The notes beneath the pieces are model-generated. The model did no database searches. It was not told the DNA's origin and saw only the letters and a list, made by a program, of their open reading frames with translations. Positions 41,137-48,738 of a DNA stretch of 64,000 nt are shown here, piece by piece. The first letter of the stretch is position 1. Each line of letters begins with the position of its first letter. This DNA is from Bosea sp. ANAM02 (GTDB lineage Bacteria > Pseudomonadota > Alphaproteobacteria > Rhizobiales > Beijerinckiaceae): contig NZ_AP022848.1 in assembly GCF_011764485.1 (NCBI RefSeq), positions 958,001 through 1,022,000 of the forward strand, read 5' to 3'. The translations under genes were made by a program, and so were the position numbers.

Positions 41137-41412
41137 TTATCCGCCCTCCTGCTTGCTGATCTTTGGATCGGGCAGAATGTCGGTGGAGGCGCCATCGAGG
41201 CGCAAGTTCGCAATGTAGCTATTCACGCCCTGGGCATTCTACACGGTGACCGAAAGGGCCATATGGTCACCATTGGGAAGCTTGTCGCGATTCAGGGCCG
41301 CCAGCAGTTCCTTCGCGGCATTTCGCGCGCTTTTGTCGTCGGGTAAATCCGTACCCTCCTCGTCGATTTCGAGCTTCTGTCCATCGCGCGTGTGAAAGAA
41401 ATAGCTGGGCAT
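41137..41412 (-). pseudogene. DUF6894-family protein with in-frame amber codon
   Basis: Reading from ATG 41412 gives MPSYFFHTRDGQKLEIDEEG and LPNGDHMALSVTV, clearly related to the intact DUF6894 protein at 46457 (MPRYFIDTSDGQRPLIDNDG, LPNGDHRTFAVSVRNASG). At 41241-41239 a TAG stands where the homologue has Arg; beyond it the frame continues as NAQGVNSYIANLRLDGAS to a TAA at 41139. So a single substitution separates a 57-residue product from a 91-residue one. A degenerate EcfG promoter (GGAAC-N16-CATT, 41445-41421 on the - strand) precedes it. Confidence 0.7.
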
Positions 41413-41445
41413 GCCTGCCTAATGCAGCCAAGGCAAACCTGTTCC

Positions 41446-42195
41446 TCAACCGTCATTGATTTGGGTGGCGCCGGGTTGGAGATGCAAATAATCCGGATCG
41501 AACTCAGCCAAACTGCAAAGGCCTTTCCAGTCCAGAACCGTCAGTCGATTGGCCCTGATCCGAACAAGTCTGGCCTCTCGGATTTCCCGGAGCTTCTTGT
41601 TCATGTGAACCGTTGAAAGGCCAAGCGCATCGGCGATCTCAGGTTGCGTCAAAGGCAAATTGCAGATCACGCCGTCGGACAAGCCGATCGCCGTCATCTT
41701 GGTAATGAACTCGCAGAGCAGATGGGCGATCCGGCTCGGCGCCGCGCGGCGCCCGATACCGACCATCCACTCACGATAGATCGCGGCTTCGATAAGCGTT
41801 TCGCGCCAGAACGCTTCCGATATGCGGTAGGAAGCCCGCGTAAGCGACCTAACCGCTTCGTGCGAGACGAGACCGACAACCGCCGGCGTCAGCGTTCCCA
41901 GGCAATGATCCATGCGCTCGATCAGGAGAGAGTGTATATCCGGAATGTCGCCGGGAAGGTGGAGCGACAATATCTGCCGCGCACCATCGCCAACGATCTT
42001 GTAGCGACAGACCAGCCCTTCGGCGACGAGGCAACACTGCTGCGTAAGTTCTCCTTCGCGGACAATGTCGTGATTGGCTTCCAGACGCTTTAAGGTGAGC
42101 GGCAGTTGCAGCAGCTTTTCCCGCTCGGCCGGGGGCAGGGGGACATGGGTTTCCAGCTTGAGAACGAGCCGTTCAAGATAGTGCTGCTTGTCCAT
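41446..42195 (-). CDS. Crp/Fnr-family transcription regulator
   Basis: A 249-residue regulator: N-terminal cyclic-nucleotide-binding-like beta barrel (LTQQCCLVAEGLVCRYKIVG, LPGDIPDIHSLLIERMDH) and C-terminal winged helix (LPLTQPEIADALGLSTVHMN, KKLREIREARLVRI). No Fnr-type N-terminal cysteine cluster, so it is unlikely to sense oxygen through Fe-S. ATG at 42195 (MDKQHYLERLVLKLE) is chosen; longer frames upstream are low quality. It lies 33 bp before the DUF6894 pseudogene and is a paralogue of the broken regulator at 47193-47926. Confidence 0.88.
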   Translation of the reverse strand: MDKQHYLERLVLKLETHVPLPPAEREKLLQLPLTLKRLEANHDIVREGELTQQCCLVAEGLVCRYKIVGDGARQILSLHLPGDIPDIHSLLIERMDHCLGTLTPAVVGLVSHEAVRSLTRASYRISEAFWRETLIEAAIYREWMVGIGRRAAPSRIAHLLCEFITKMTAIGLSDGVICNLPLTQPEIADALGLSTVHMNKKLREIREARLVRIRANRLTVLDWKGLCSLAEFDPDYLHLQPGATQINDG

Positions 42196-42411
42196 TCGTT
42201 TCCTGCCACGTCGGATGACGTCTCGCAGATATGAGATCGTGCCGGCTCGCGCTGCATCAAATGCTATATGAGCCGCAGCGTTATGAAAGCTCCCGATTCT
42301 GATTTCGGCATGGATCGGTCGGTCGAGCTGCCCGCCACTGGCACGGCGATGTGTTCGATTGCCTGGTTGTGCCTTGCGAGCACCATTCAACGAAGGGGCT
42401 TGGACGCGACG

Positions 42412-43698
42412 TCAGATCTGCGATCGAGCGAGGCTGGAGAGCCAGTCCGAGAATTTCTCGCTGGGTGAACGGCTTTGCCAGTCCGATAAGGTATAGGGGC
42501 GGGATGCTGCGGCATCCTTGTCGAACCATGCCGTCTGGGTTCGGGCGAATTCGCGGTCGAACAGGTTGATGTTGGCTTCGTCGTTCAGCCTGAGGGCGCG
42601 GTCGTCGATATTCGTCGAGCCGACGGAGGCCCAGACATCGTCGACGATGACGAGCTTGCAGTGAAAGAAGGTCGGCTGATACTCGCTGATCTTCACGCCG
42701 GCCCGGAGCAGGTCGCCCCAAAGATGTCGCGACGCCTTCCTGACGACGCGTGCATCCGTGCGGGGCCCCGGCACTATGATCTCGATCTCGACGCCGCGCT
42801 TGCGGGCTTCGAGAAGCTGCTGGCGCGTCAGGTCGTCGGGAACGAAATAGGGCGTCGCGATGCGGATGCTCTTCTGCGCGGCGGCAAGCGCCGTCATCAG
42901 CATGAGATGCATGGTGTTGCGCTGGTGGGTCGAGCTGACGACGACCTGCGCGGCCTGGTCGCCTGCCGGGGCGATCTCCGGAAAGAAGCGGTCGCCCAGG
43001 AGCAGCTCCCCGGTCGCCTCGATCCAGTGCTCGGCAAAGGCGGCCTGGAATTCCGCCACGGCCGGCCCTTCGATGCGGTAGTGAGTGTCGCGCCATTCGT
43101 TCGGCGTGCGCGCATCGCCGTTCCATTCATCGGCGATGCCGACGCCGCCGGTGAAACCCACGCGCCCATCGACGACCAGCAGCTTCCGATGGGTGCGGTT
43201 GTTGACGCGGTCGAGCGTATACCAGGTGACGGGGCGAAACCGGACGACCTCGACGCCGGCGTCTTGCATCCGCTGGATGAGCTGCTCGTCCATCGGCAGG
43301 CTGCCGACCCAGTCGAGCAGCACCTTCACGCTCAATCCATCCCGTGCCTTTGCCGAGAGGGCATCGGCAAACTCCTCGGCAATGGCGCCGCGCCAGTAGA
43401 TATAGGTCTCGAAGCTGATCGTCTGCCGCGCCTCGCGAATGGCTGTCAGCATCGCGGGGAAGATTCTGATCCCGTTGACCAGCGTCTCGACCTTGTTGCC
43501 GGGCACATAGTTCGAGCCGAAGAGGGCGCCCATCGACGTCCTGAGCTGACGATCCGACGAGGCGAGGTGATGTGGAAGCGGCTGCTTCAGCTCCTGCGGC
43601 TCCGGCAGCAGGTTGCCGACGACGAGACAGCCCACGACACCCAGAATGGCCGAGATGATCGCGATGACGAGAGGATGCCGTCGGAGCGTCATGAGCAT
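42412..43698 (-). CDS. Cardiolipin synthase / phospholipase D-like protein
   Basis: A 428-residue membrane-anchored PLD protein. An N-terminal membrane helix (LVIAIISAILGVVGCLVVGN) is followed by two HKD motifs: THRKLLVVDGRVGFTGG and FHCKLVIVDDVWASVGSTN, which together form the active site. It probably condenses phosphatidylglycerol (or PG with PE) to cardiolipin, in the ClsB/ClsC manner. It lies 22 bp from opgG on the same strand and may share its transcript; both concern the envelope under stress. Confidence 0.85.
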   Translation of the reverse strand: MLMTLRRHPLVIAIISAILGVVGCLVVGNLLPEPQELKQPLPHHLASSDRQLRTSMGALFGSNYVPGNKVETLVNGIRIFPAMLTAIREARQTISFETYIYWRGAIAEEFADALSAKARDGLSVKVLLDWVGSLPMDEQLIQRMQDAGVEVVRFRPVTWYTLDRVNNRTHRKLLVVDGRVGFTGGVGIADEWNGDARTPNEWRDTHYRIEGPAVAEFQAAFAEHWIEATGELLLGDRFFPEIAPAGDQAAQVVVSSTHQRNTMHLMLMTALAAAQKSIRIATPYFVPDDLTRQQLLEARKRGVEIEIIVPGPRTDARVVRKASRHLWGDLLRAGVKISEYQPTFFHCKLVIVDDVWASVGSTNIDDRALRLNDEANINLFDREFARTQTAWFDKDAAASRPYTLSDWQSRSPSEKFSDWLSSLARSQI

Positions 43699-43720
43699 GT
43701 CGGTTCGAAAGGCAGAGGCA

Positions 43721-45325
43721 TCAGTTGCGTGCCGGTTCGGTCTTCGCAGGCTGTGGCTTGGCGGAGTCGCCGGCCGGAACCGACCAGGTCGCCGTCCAGG
43801 TCTCGCTCAGGGTGCGATTGCGCGTCCTCAGGAACAAGCGAAGCTCCGCCGACTGTCCGTCCGGCAGCGTCGCGTCGACGATGGCACGCACGCCTTTCAA
43901 TGGCGCATTGAACGTCAGGATTTTCGTGGTGATCGTGCCGGCCGTCGTCGTCGCGACGAGCTCCAGGCGGTCGGGCTCGCTCTGGTAATAAGCGAGGTCG
44001 CCGCCGGCGAAATCGACGATGAAGCGTTTCGTGCCTTGCCCTTGGGAGACGCCGTCCTCGATATCGGAGCCGTTGAAGCTCTGCTGCACCTGCGCATAGG
44101 GGTGCAGGTGCCAGGTCGTTGACAGTGCCGAGATGCGGTAGCTGAATGCGGCGGCTTCTCCAACGGGCAGCGGCTTGCCGGGCGTCCAGCAGGCGACGAT
44201 GTTGTCGAAGGCTTCGTTATTCGTCGGGATTTCGATGAGGTCGACCCGGCCTTCGCCCCAGTCGCCCTGAGGCTGGACCCAGTAGCCGGGCCGCGCATCG
44301 TAGCGCGCTTCCAGGTCCTGATAGCTGCCGAAGTCGCGGTCGCGCTGCATCAGTCCGAAGCCGCGCGGGTTCTTGTCGCCGAAGCTCGATATGCGCAGTG
44401 CCTTGGGATTGCGAATGGGGCGCCAGATCCATTCTCCGCTGCCGGATTGCAGGATCAGCCCGTCCGAATCGTGGATCTCGGGGCGGAAATCAGTCCGCTG
44501 TCCGAGATCACCCTCGCCAGCCTGGAACATCGAGGTCAGTGGCGCGATGCCGATCCGCTTAATCTCCCGGCGCGGGATGATGGTCGCCGTGACATCCATA
44601 TGCGTGTCCCGGCCCGGGCGGACGACATAGCGGAAGGCTCCGGCGACCGAGGGAGAGTCGAGCAGGGCGTAGATGACGAGCTCGGTCGTGTCGCGCGATG
44701 GCTCTTCCACCCAGAGCGCCCGCATGAACGGGAATTCCTCCGCCCCCTGGCCGCCGACATCGAGCGCCAGCGAGCGCGCCGAAAGCCCGTAGCGGTGCTC
44801 GCGGCCGATCAACCGGAAATAGCTCGCGCCGAGGAAGGAGATGACCTCGTCCTGCACCTTCGGATCGTTCAGGTTGGTGGTCACAGCGAAACCCGCGAAG
44901 CCCAGCGCCGGCGACAGACCCTTGGGGACGGGCACCTTGCCGTATTCGAACAGGCCGGTCGTGAACGGGATCGGGATCGCATTGCCGTGGTTGATGATGT
45001 AAACCTGAACCGGCTTGTTGTGCAGAAAGCCGAGATGGAAGGGCAGCAGGCGGAAATCCGAGCCGCCCTCGCGCCAGAAGGCCTTGTCGCGACGAAACCG
45101 GATTTCACGATAGCTGTCATAGGTCAGGCTCGAGAGCTCGGCCGGGATTTTCGCGCTTTCGGCATCGAAGGGTTGCTTCGCCAGCGCCGTCGCACGCTGG
45201 ACGACGTCGTCGTAGCCGAAGCCTTTCTTGGATCCAGCGGGCACCTGGGCCCGTACCGAACTGTTCCCGAACATGCAGGCGCCGGACAGCAGGGCGAGCA
45301 TTGCGCGACGAGACGGTGCGGGCAA
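43721..45325 (-). CDS. Periplasmic glucan biosynthesis protein, OpgG/OpgD family
   Basis: A 534-residue protein with a twin-arginine-like signal (PSRRAMLALLSGACMFG) and the MdoG fold: GYDDVVQRATALAKQPFDA, then REGGSDFRLLPFHLGFLHN, RPGRDTHMDVTATIIPR and GYWVQPQGDWGEGRVDLIE-type segments. OpgG acts on the beta-glucan backbone of osmoregulated periplasmic glucans. opgH is not within the window. A weaker EcfG promoter (GGAAC-N17-TGTT) lies 50 bases upstream. Confidence 0.9.
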   Translation of the reverse strand: MPAPSRRAMLALLSGACMFGNSSVRAQVPAGSKKGFGYDDVVQRATALAKQPFDAESAKIPAELSSLTYDSYREIRFRRDKAFWREGGSDFRLLPFHLGFLHNKPVQVYIINHGNAIPIPFTTGLFEYGKVPVPKGLSPALGFAGFAVTTNLNDPKVQDEVISFLGASYFRLIGREHRYGLSARSLALDVGGQGAEEFPFMRALWVEEPSRDTTELVIYALLDSPSVAGAFRYVVRPGRDTHMDVTATIIPRREIKRIGIAPLTSMFQAGEGDLGQRTDFRPEIHDSDGLILQSGSGEWIWRPIRNPKALRISSFGDKNPRGFGLMQRDRDFGSYQDLEARYDARPGYWVQPQGDWGEGRVDLIEIPTNNEAFDNIVACWTPGKPLPVGEAAAFSYRISALSTTWHLHPYAQVQQSFNGSDIEDGVSQGQGTKRFIVDFAGGDLAYYQSEPDRLELVATTTAGTITTKILTFNAPLKGVRAIVDATLPDGQSAELRLFLRTRNRTLSETWTATWSVPAGDSAKPQPAKTEPARN

Positions 45326-45375
45326 GGTGGAATCCCCCGGATTAGCGGCCGGCCTCCACAGGCGGCCGCTTCTAG

Positions 45376-45401
45376 AACACCACCAAGACGAGCCCGGTTC
45401 C
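45376..45401 (-). promoter_or_regulatory. Near-consensus EcfG promoter for opgG
   Basis: On the - strand GGAAC (45401-45397), 17 bases, TGTT (45379-45376), 51 bases before the opgG start. GTT is kept but C is replaced by T. Confidence 0.45.
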
Positions 45402-45466
45402 CGCGCTTGGCCGGACGATCAAAGAGGGAAACGGCCTTCTTCGAGATCAGCGGATTCTCGATCGAG

Positions 45467-45491
45467 GGAACGTGCCGGGCCGGCTCGCGTT
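45467..45491 (+). promoter_or_regulatory. EcfG-type general stress promoter
   Basis: GGAAC (45467-45471), 16 bases, CGTT (45488-45491), 38 bases before the ATG at 45529. Perfect consensus; back-to-back with the opgG promoter candidate. Confidence 0.75.
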
Positions 45492-45528
45492 CGATCAATA
45501 TCACCGATTATGCCGAAGTCGGACCCTC

Positions 45529-45744
45529 ATGACCGCAAATCGTGTACCGCCGCCGCCACGCAAGCCCGGAAGAGCCGCTTTGATGATCGTTGCCGTCATT
45601 GCCGCGATAATCGTCGTGATCTTCGTAGGCTTCAATCTCTACCATGCAGAAACACTGCGCGAGCAGCGGTCCGGGCATGTCGATCCGCAGGACGCGCCGA
45701 AAAGCCCGACTGATCTTCAAAAGCTGCCTGCCCCTCGCCAGTAG
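45529..45744 (+). CDS. Small membrane protein (71 aa)
   Basis: From ATG 45529: a proline-rich, basic N terminus (ANRVPPPPRKPGR), one membrane helix (ALMIVAVIAAIIVVIFVGFN) and a hydrophilic tail (DPQDAPKSPTDLQKLPAP). Function unknown; expected in the inner membrane. It is preceded by a perfect EcfG promoter and followed by another small gene 54 bp away. Confidence 0.68.
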   Translation: MTANRVPPPPRKPGRAALMIVAVIAAIIVVIFVGFNLYHAETLREQRSGHVDPQDAPKSPTDLQKLPAPRQ

Positions 45745-45798
45745 TGCGCGGCTCGAGCTTCCCGATGCAGAACATTTACCTCACAGGAGGATAAATCA

Positions 45799-46074
45799 AT
45801 GAACAAGGTTCCCAACAAAGCTACGGATGCGCCGGCCGCCTACAATACCGCGCGCAGGCCTGGGCAGCCGGGTGAAGAAGACAAGAATCGCGCAGGTCCT
45901 AGCCCACGCTCGACGCACCCGACGGGACCTCATGCGCCCTATGAAGCGGATGACCCCGAAGGCTTCGCGGCCGAAAAGCATCATCCGGAAGTCGGGGGAG
46001 GACAGCAGACGGCGGCGCAAGAACGCAAGCCGAGCGGAACGATCACGATTGTCGACCTCGACAAGCAGGGCTAA
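45799..46074 (+). CDS. Small hydrophilic protein (91 aa)
   Basis: A very strong ribosome site (CACAGGAGGA) lies eight bases before the ATG. The protein is disordered in appearance, rich in Pro, Gly, His and charged residues (ARRPGQPGEEDKNRAGPSPR, HAPYEADDPEGFAAEKHHPE), ending in a short strand (GTITIVDLDKQG). The composition resembles stress hydrophilins. Probably co-transcribed with the preceding gene. Confidence 0.68.
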   Translation: MNKVPNKATDAPAAYNTARRPGQPGEEDKNRAGPSPRSTHPTGPHAPYEADDPEGFAAEKHHPEVGGGQQTAAQERKPSGTITIVDLDKQG

Positions 46075-46399
46075 GGAAACTGTTTAATCTAAGAATGTGT
46101 GCCTCAGCCCGTGCCCATCTCGATATCATGATGCGGCCGGGGAGGTGACAGCGCGCCGCTTCCCGGCGTCTTTGCCTCGTCCGTTGTATCTTCGCTGGCG
46201 TGTGGCCATCTTGCGGTGCTGCTCAGCCAGGACGCTGGCCGGAGTTACATTCGCGATCGCGGACTGAAGCTTGTTGTACCAGCCGCTGACGACATCCGCC
46301 TTTACCCAGGTTAGAGCAGTGCGAATTTTCGCGGGATGTTGGCGATGTCATTGACCTGTGATGCAAAAGGCCATGTTACCCAGACTGTAGCGGCGTGAT
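46075..46399. other. No confident gene; possible coding remnant on the reverse strand
   Basis: On the - strand an open frame without a start codon runs from about 46350 to about 46140 and reads TWVKADVVSGWYNKLQSAIA then SVLAEQHRKMATRQRRYNGR. It looks like decayed coding sequence, but I recognise no family. Nothing else was seen here. Confidence 0.3.
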
Positions 46400-46424
46400 G
46401 GAACTGGCTGCAAGCGTGGCCGTT
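46400..46424 (+). promoter_or_regulatory. EcfG-type general stress promoter
   Basis: GGAAC (46400-46404), 16 bases, CGTT (46421-46424), 33 bases before the ATG at 46457. Perfect consensus. Confidence 0.75.
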
Positions 46425-46456
46425 TTGAGGGGGCTTGCCGGATCAGGACCCGCATC

Positions 46457-46852
46457 ATGCCACGCTACTTCATCGACACATCCGACGGGCAGCGACCGCT
46501 CATCGACAACGATGGTCAGGAGTTTCCCGACGCAGAGACAGCCCGAAGGGCCGCGCTTGATGCCCTGCCAGACATGGCGAGGGACGAGCTGCCGAATGGA
46601 GATCACAGGACTTTCGCTGTGTCCGTGCGCAATGCCAGCGGCAAGGCGATCTACAGCGCCAGGCTGGTGCTTGAAGGCCATTGGCACAATGCCGTTAGGA
46701 GGCCGAAATACGCTTTGGATGAGCGGAGCGTTACGCGCCGCATCGCCGGCTGCGGCGATCAACGGAACAACGGCACGATCTGTTCGTCGAGAACCGAGCC
46801 CAGTCCCTCGTTCCATCGAATTCGAATCGTGCAGGATGTGCCGCGCTCATGA
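46457..46852 (+). CDS. DUF6894-family protein with unusual C-terminal run-on
   Basis: The first 80 residues match the DUF6894 pattern (MPRYFIDTSDGQRPLIDNDG, FAVSVRNASGKAIYSARLVL). Related proteins normally end near LVLEGHW; here the frame runs on for about 55 residues that overlap the 3' end of the convergent ATPase gene by 94 bp. The tail is low in recognisable structure, so loss of the original stop is likely. A perfect EcfG promoter precedes it. Confidence 0.7.
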   Translation: MPRYFIDTSDGQRPLIDNDGQEFPDAETARRAALDALPDMARDELPNGDHRTFAVSVRNASGKAIYSARLVLEGHWHNAVRRPKYALDERSVTRRIAGCGDQRNNGTICSSRTEPSPSFHRIRIVQDVPRS

Positions 46853-47187
46853 CGGAATAGCAAGGTCTGCGCCCCGACTTCGTGAAACAGCATTGCTGTA
46901 AAAGTCTGTGTTCCGAAACCTGCTTCCGACGATAGACATGATTCAGCGCCGCTTTCCTGCCATTCCAGCACAAGCACATGGTGCTGCAATTTGTCTTCGA
47001 AATGCCATTGGACGCGAAGCCTCCCATCATCCAGCCCCAGGAGGCCGTGTTCGATGGCATTGAGCGCGAGTTCATGAACCGCAAGAGCGATGCTCTGGCG
47101 TAGCTCAGCCGGCGCATTCGCAGCATCCAGAAGGCGACGGAGACGTCCTTTGTCGACACGCAACCGCTGAATTTCTTCTTGTAGCAC
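46759..47187 (-). CDS. HATPase domain protein (histidine-kinase-like ATPase)
   Basis: A 142-residue protein with the N box of GHKL ATPases (IALAVHELALNAIEHGLLGL) and a G-rich segment (EAGFGTQTFTAML), but without a phosphoacceptor domain, a sensor, or a receiver. It resembles the C-terminal half of HWE/HisKA_2 kinases or an anti-sigma-type ATPase. The GTG at 47187, five bases after the stop of the crp pseudogene, is the chosen start. It may act with the regulators of the stress response; this is inferred from its place behind an EcfG promoter. Confidence 0.68.
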   Translation of the reverse strand: MLQEEIQRLRVDKGRLRRLLDAANAPAELRQSIALAVHELALNAIEHGLLGLDDGRLRVQWHFEDKLQHHVLVLEWQESGAESCLSSEAGFGTQTFTAMLFHEVGAQTLLFRHERGTSCTIRIRWNEGLGSVLDEQIVPLFR

Positions 47188-47192
47188 CCCGA

Positions 47193-47926
47193 TTATCCAT
47201 GAGCCAGCTCCGGTGTCCCGGACAACAAGGAAGCAGAATGTACCGGTTCGAACTGGGTAAGATCGAGCAGTTCGCGCAGGCGCAGGATTTCGAAGCGACG
47301 GCCATGCCAAGCGATGAGCCGGCGCCGGCGTAAATCCATGAGCGATCTATTGATGTGGACAGCCGATAATCCCAGCAGGTCCGCCCGATCGGCTTGTGTG
47401 GCCGGCAGGTCGAAACTCCGTTCATCGACCAACCCGACGGCTTTCAATCTGGAGTAAATCTCGCACAGCATGCAGGCGAGGCGTTCGCTTGCACTGCGCC
47501 GGCCGAGACTGACGATAAGTTCGCTGGCGAGGTCACGCTCAAGATAAAGGTCGAGCCAAAGGGCATCCTCGATGGCTGGGTAAGTCAGGGCAAGAGAGCG
47601 CAGCGCTCGCGGCGAAAGCTCGCAGACCGTAGCTGGCGTCAGAGCCTCAGCGAGCAGGACCATCTCTGCGGCGTAATGCCAAAAGGCTGGGAAAAATCGC
47701 CCGGAAGCAGGAGGGCCGTAATTTGGCGATTGCCATTTGCCAGAACGCGATAGCGGCAGGCCCAGCCGCTCAGAACCAGAATAAGGCCGCCGCGTGGGCT
47801 CCCCTCGTCTTCGAGATCAGTCCGCAGCTCGACCCGCCGAGCGGGCGTGCAAAGCCCCACCAGCACGGCACGCTCTTCCGGCGAGAGCTCGATGCCGAAA
47901 CTGAGCTTTCTTAGAAAAAAAGTCAT
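47193..47926 (-). pseudogene. Crp/Fnr-family regulator split by a frameshift
   Basis: The N-terminal part (MTFFLRKLSFGIELSPEERA to LLLPGDFSQPFG) is in one frame and ends early at 47639. The C-terminal part (HYAAEMVLLAEALTPATVCE through the winged helix TQADRADLLGLSAVHINRSL) is in the -1 frame. Joined at about 47684 the two parts align without a gap to the paralogue at 41446-42195, so a one-base loss explains it. No canonical slippery heptamer is present at the junction. It has a perfect EcfG promoter and leads into the ATPase gene. Confidence 0.8.
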
Positions 47927-47947
47927 GATGCTCCACCATCAGCGCAA

Positions 47948-47972
47948 AACGATCGAATGGCATGAGCGTTCC
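47948..47972 (-). promoter_or_regulatory. EcfG-type general stress promoter
   Basis: On the - strand GGAAC (47972-47968), 16 bases, CGTT (47951-47948), 22 bases before the start of the split crp gene at 47926. Perfect consensus; its -35 touches the hairpin at 47971-48000. Confidence 0.75.
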
Positions 47973-48000
47973 GCCACTGTACGGAGCCGTACAGTGGCGG
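47971..48000. terminator. 13-bp perfect hairpin between yciF and the crp pseudogene
   Basis: Arms 47971-47983 and 47988-48000 (CCGCCACTGTACG/CGTACAGTGGCGG) with loop GAGC. There is no T-run on either side. On the - strand it is 17 bases past the yciF stop, so it could stop or stabilise that transcript. Confidence 0.5.
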
Positions 48001-48016
48001 GTTGTTCTCGGCTCGT

Positions 48017-48526
48017 TCAGGCCGCTTTTCGATTGACGCCGCTGAGGGCGAGCTTCGACAGCTTCTTGTCGGTGGCGTCCTCCTCGTCGAGCGTCTGCTG
48101 GAGAAGGGAGGCGCAATCCTCGCGGCCGAGTTGCTTGGCCCAGGCGACGAGGGTGCCGTAGCGCGTGATCTCATAATGCTCGACGGCCTGTGCGGCGGCG
48201 ATCAGTGCGGCATCCAGCACCTGCTTGTCGGCCACGTCTCCGGCAATATCGCTGGCTTCTTCGAGAATGCCGTCGATCGCGGGGCAGGTGACCCCCTTTT
48301 CCTCCGCGCCGTGCAGGCGAAAGACCTGTTTCAGCCGGTCGATATGCCCCTCGGTCTGACGAAGATGCGTTTCAAACCCGCTTTTCAGCTCGGAGTTTGT
48401 CGCCTTCGTGATCATGTCGGGAAGCGACTTCCTGATCTGGTTCTCCGCATAATAGATGTCCTGAAGCGTGTGGACGAATAGGTCGTCCATCGTTGCGATG
48501 TCCTTTGAAAACCAACCCACAGTCAT
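48017..48526 (-). CDS. yciF: YciF/DUF892 ferritin-like protein
   Basis: A 169-residue four-helix ferritin-like protein. TMDDLFVHTLQDIYYAENQI at the start carries the first Glu ligand, FETHLRQTEGHIDRLKQVF the second (E-x6-Y/E-x-x-H type), and AVEHYEITRYGTLVAWAKQL a third helix. The family is induced by osmotic and general stress. ATG at 48526 gives the usual opening GWFSKDIATMDDLF. A perfect EcfG promoter lies 31 bases upstream, inside an inverted repeat. Confidence 0.88.
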   Translation of the reverse strand: MTVGWFSKDIATMDDLFVHTLQDIYYAENQIRKSLPDMITKATNSELKSGFETHLRQTEGHIDRLKQVFRLHGAEEKGVTCPAIDGILEEASDIAGDVADKQVLDAALIAAAQAVEHYEITRYGTLVAWAKQLGREDCASLLQQTLDEEDATDKKLSKLALSGVNRKAA

Positions 48527-48529
48527 CTC

Positions 48530-48561
48530 CCGTTTTGGGGTTGCGTATTCCCACAAAACGG
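48530..48561. promoter_or_regulatory. 8-bp inverted repeat around the yciF transcription start
   Basis: CCGTTTTG (48530-48537) and CAAAACGG (48554-48561) are perfect inverted arms flanking the expected transcription start; the right arm includes the -10 CGTT. It may be an operator. Confidence 0.4.
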
Positions 48562-48581
48562 AAAGGCGCCGCGGGCGTTCC
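48557..48581 (-). promoter_or_regulatory. EcfG-type general stress promoter for yciF
   Basis: On the - strand GGAAC (48581-48577), 16 bases, CGTT (48560-48557), 31 bases before the yciF ATG. Perfect consensus. Confidence 0.78.
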
Positions 48582-48631
48582 CCTTGTGCAGCGCCGATTG
48601 TTCCAATGCGTACAAATTACGAGAAAAAGCC

Positions 48632-48657
48632 GGAACTTCGGAGGTGCGTTGCCGGTT
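48632..48657 (+). promoter_or_regulatory. Near-consensus EcfG promoter for treZ
   Basis: GGAAC (48632-48636), 17 bases, GGTT (48654-48657), 82 bases before the treZ ATG. One mismatch in the -10. Confidence 0.4.
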
Positions 48658-48738
48658 TGCGATCCGGCACAACAGATGGCGACGGCAGGAAATAGGCATG
48701 GCGTGCAGATACCAGCGTCCCCGACGCGATGCGTGTCG

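Noticed and set aside
40877..41218. ORF of 113 codons after the small membrane protein gene
   Set aside because: No ribosome site, odd composition with scattered cysteines, and it overlaps the DUF6894 remnant on the other strand.
42661..43911. Forward ORF of 416 codons over the cardiolipin synthase and opgG genes
   Set aside because: Antisense to two well supported genes and spans their junction; no motif.
47670..47700. Programmed frameshift in the split crp gene
   Set aside because: No X-XXY-YYZ heptamer at the junction and the family does not use recoding; a one-base deletion is simpler.
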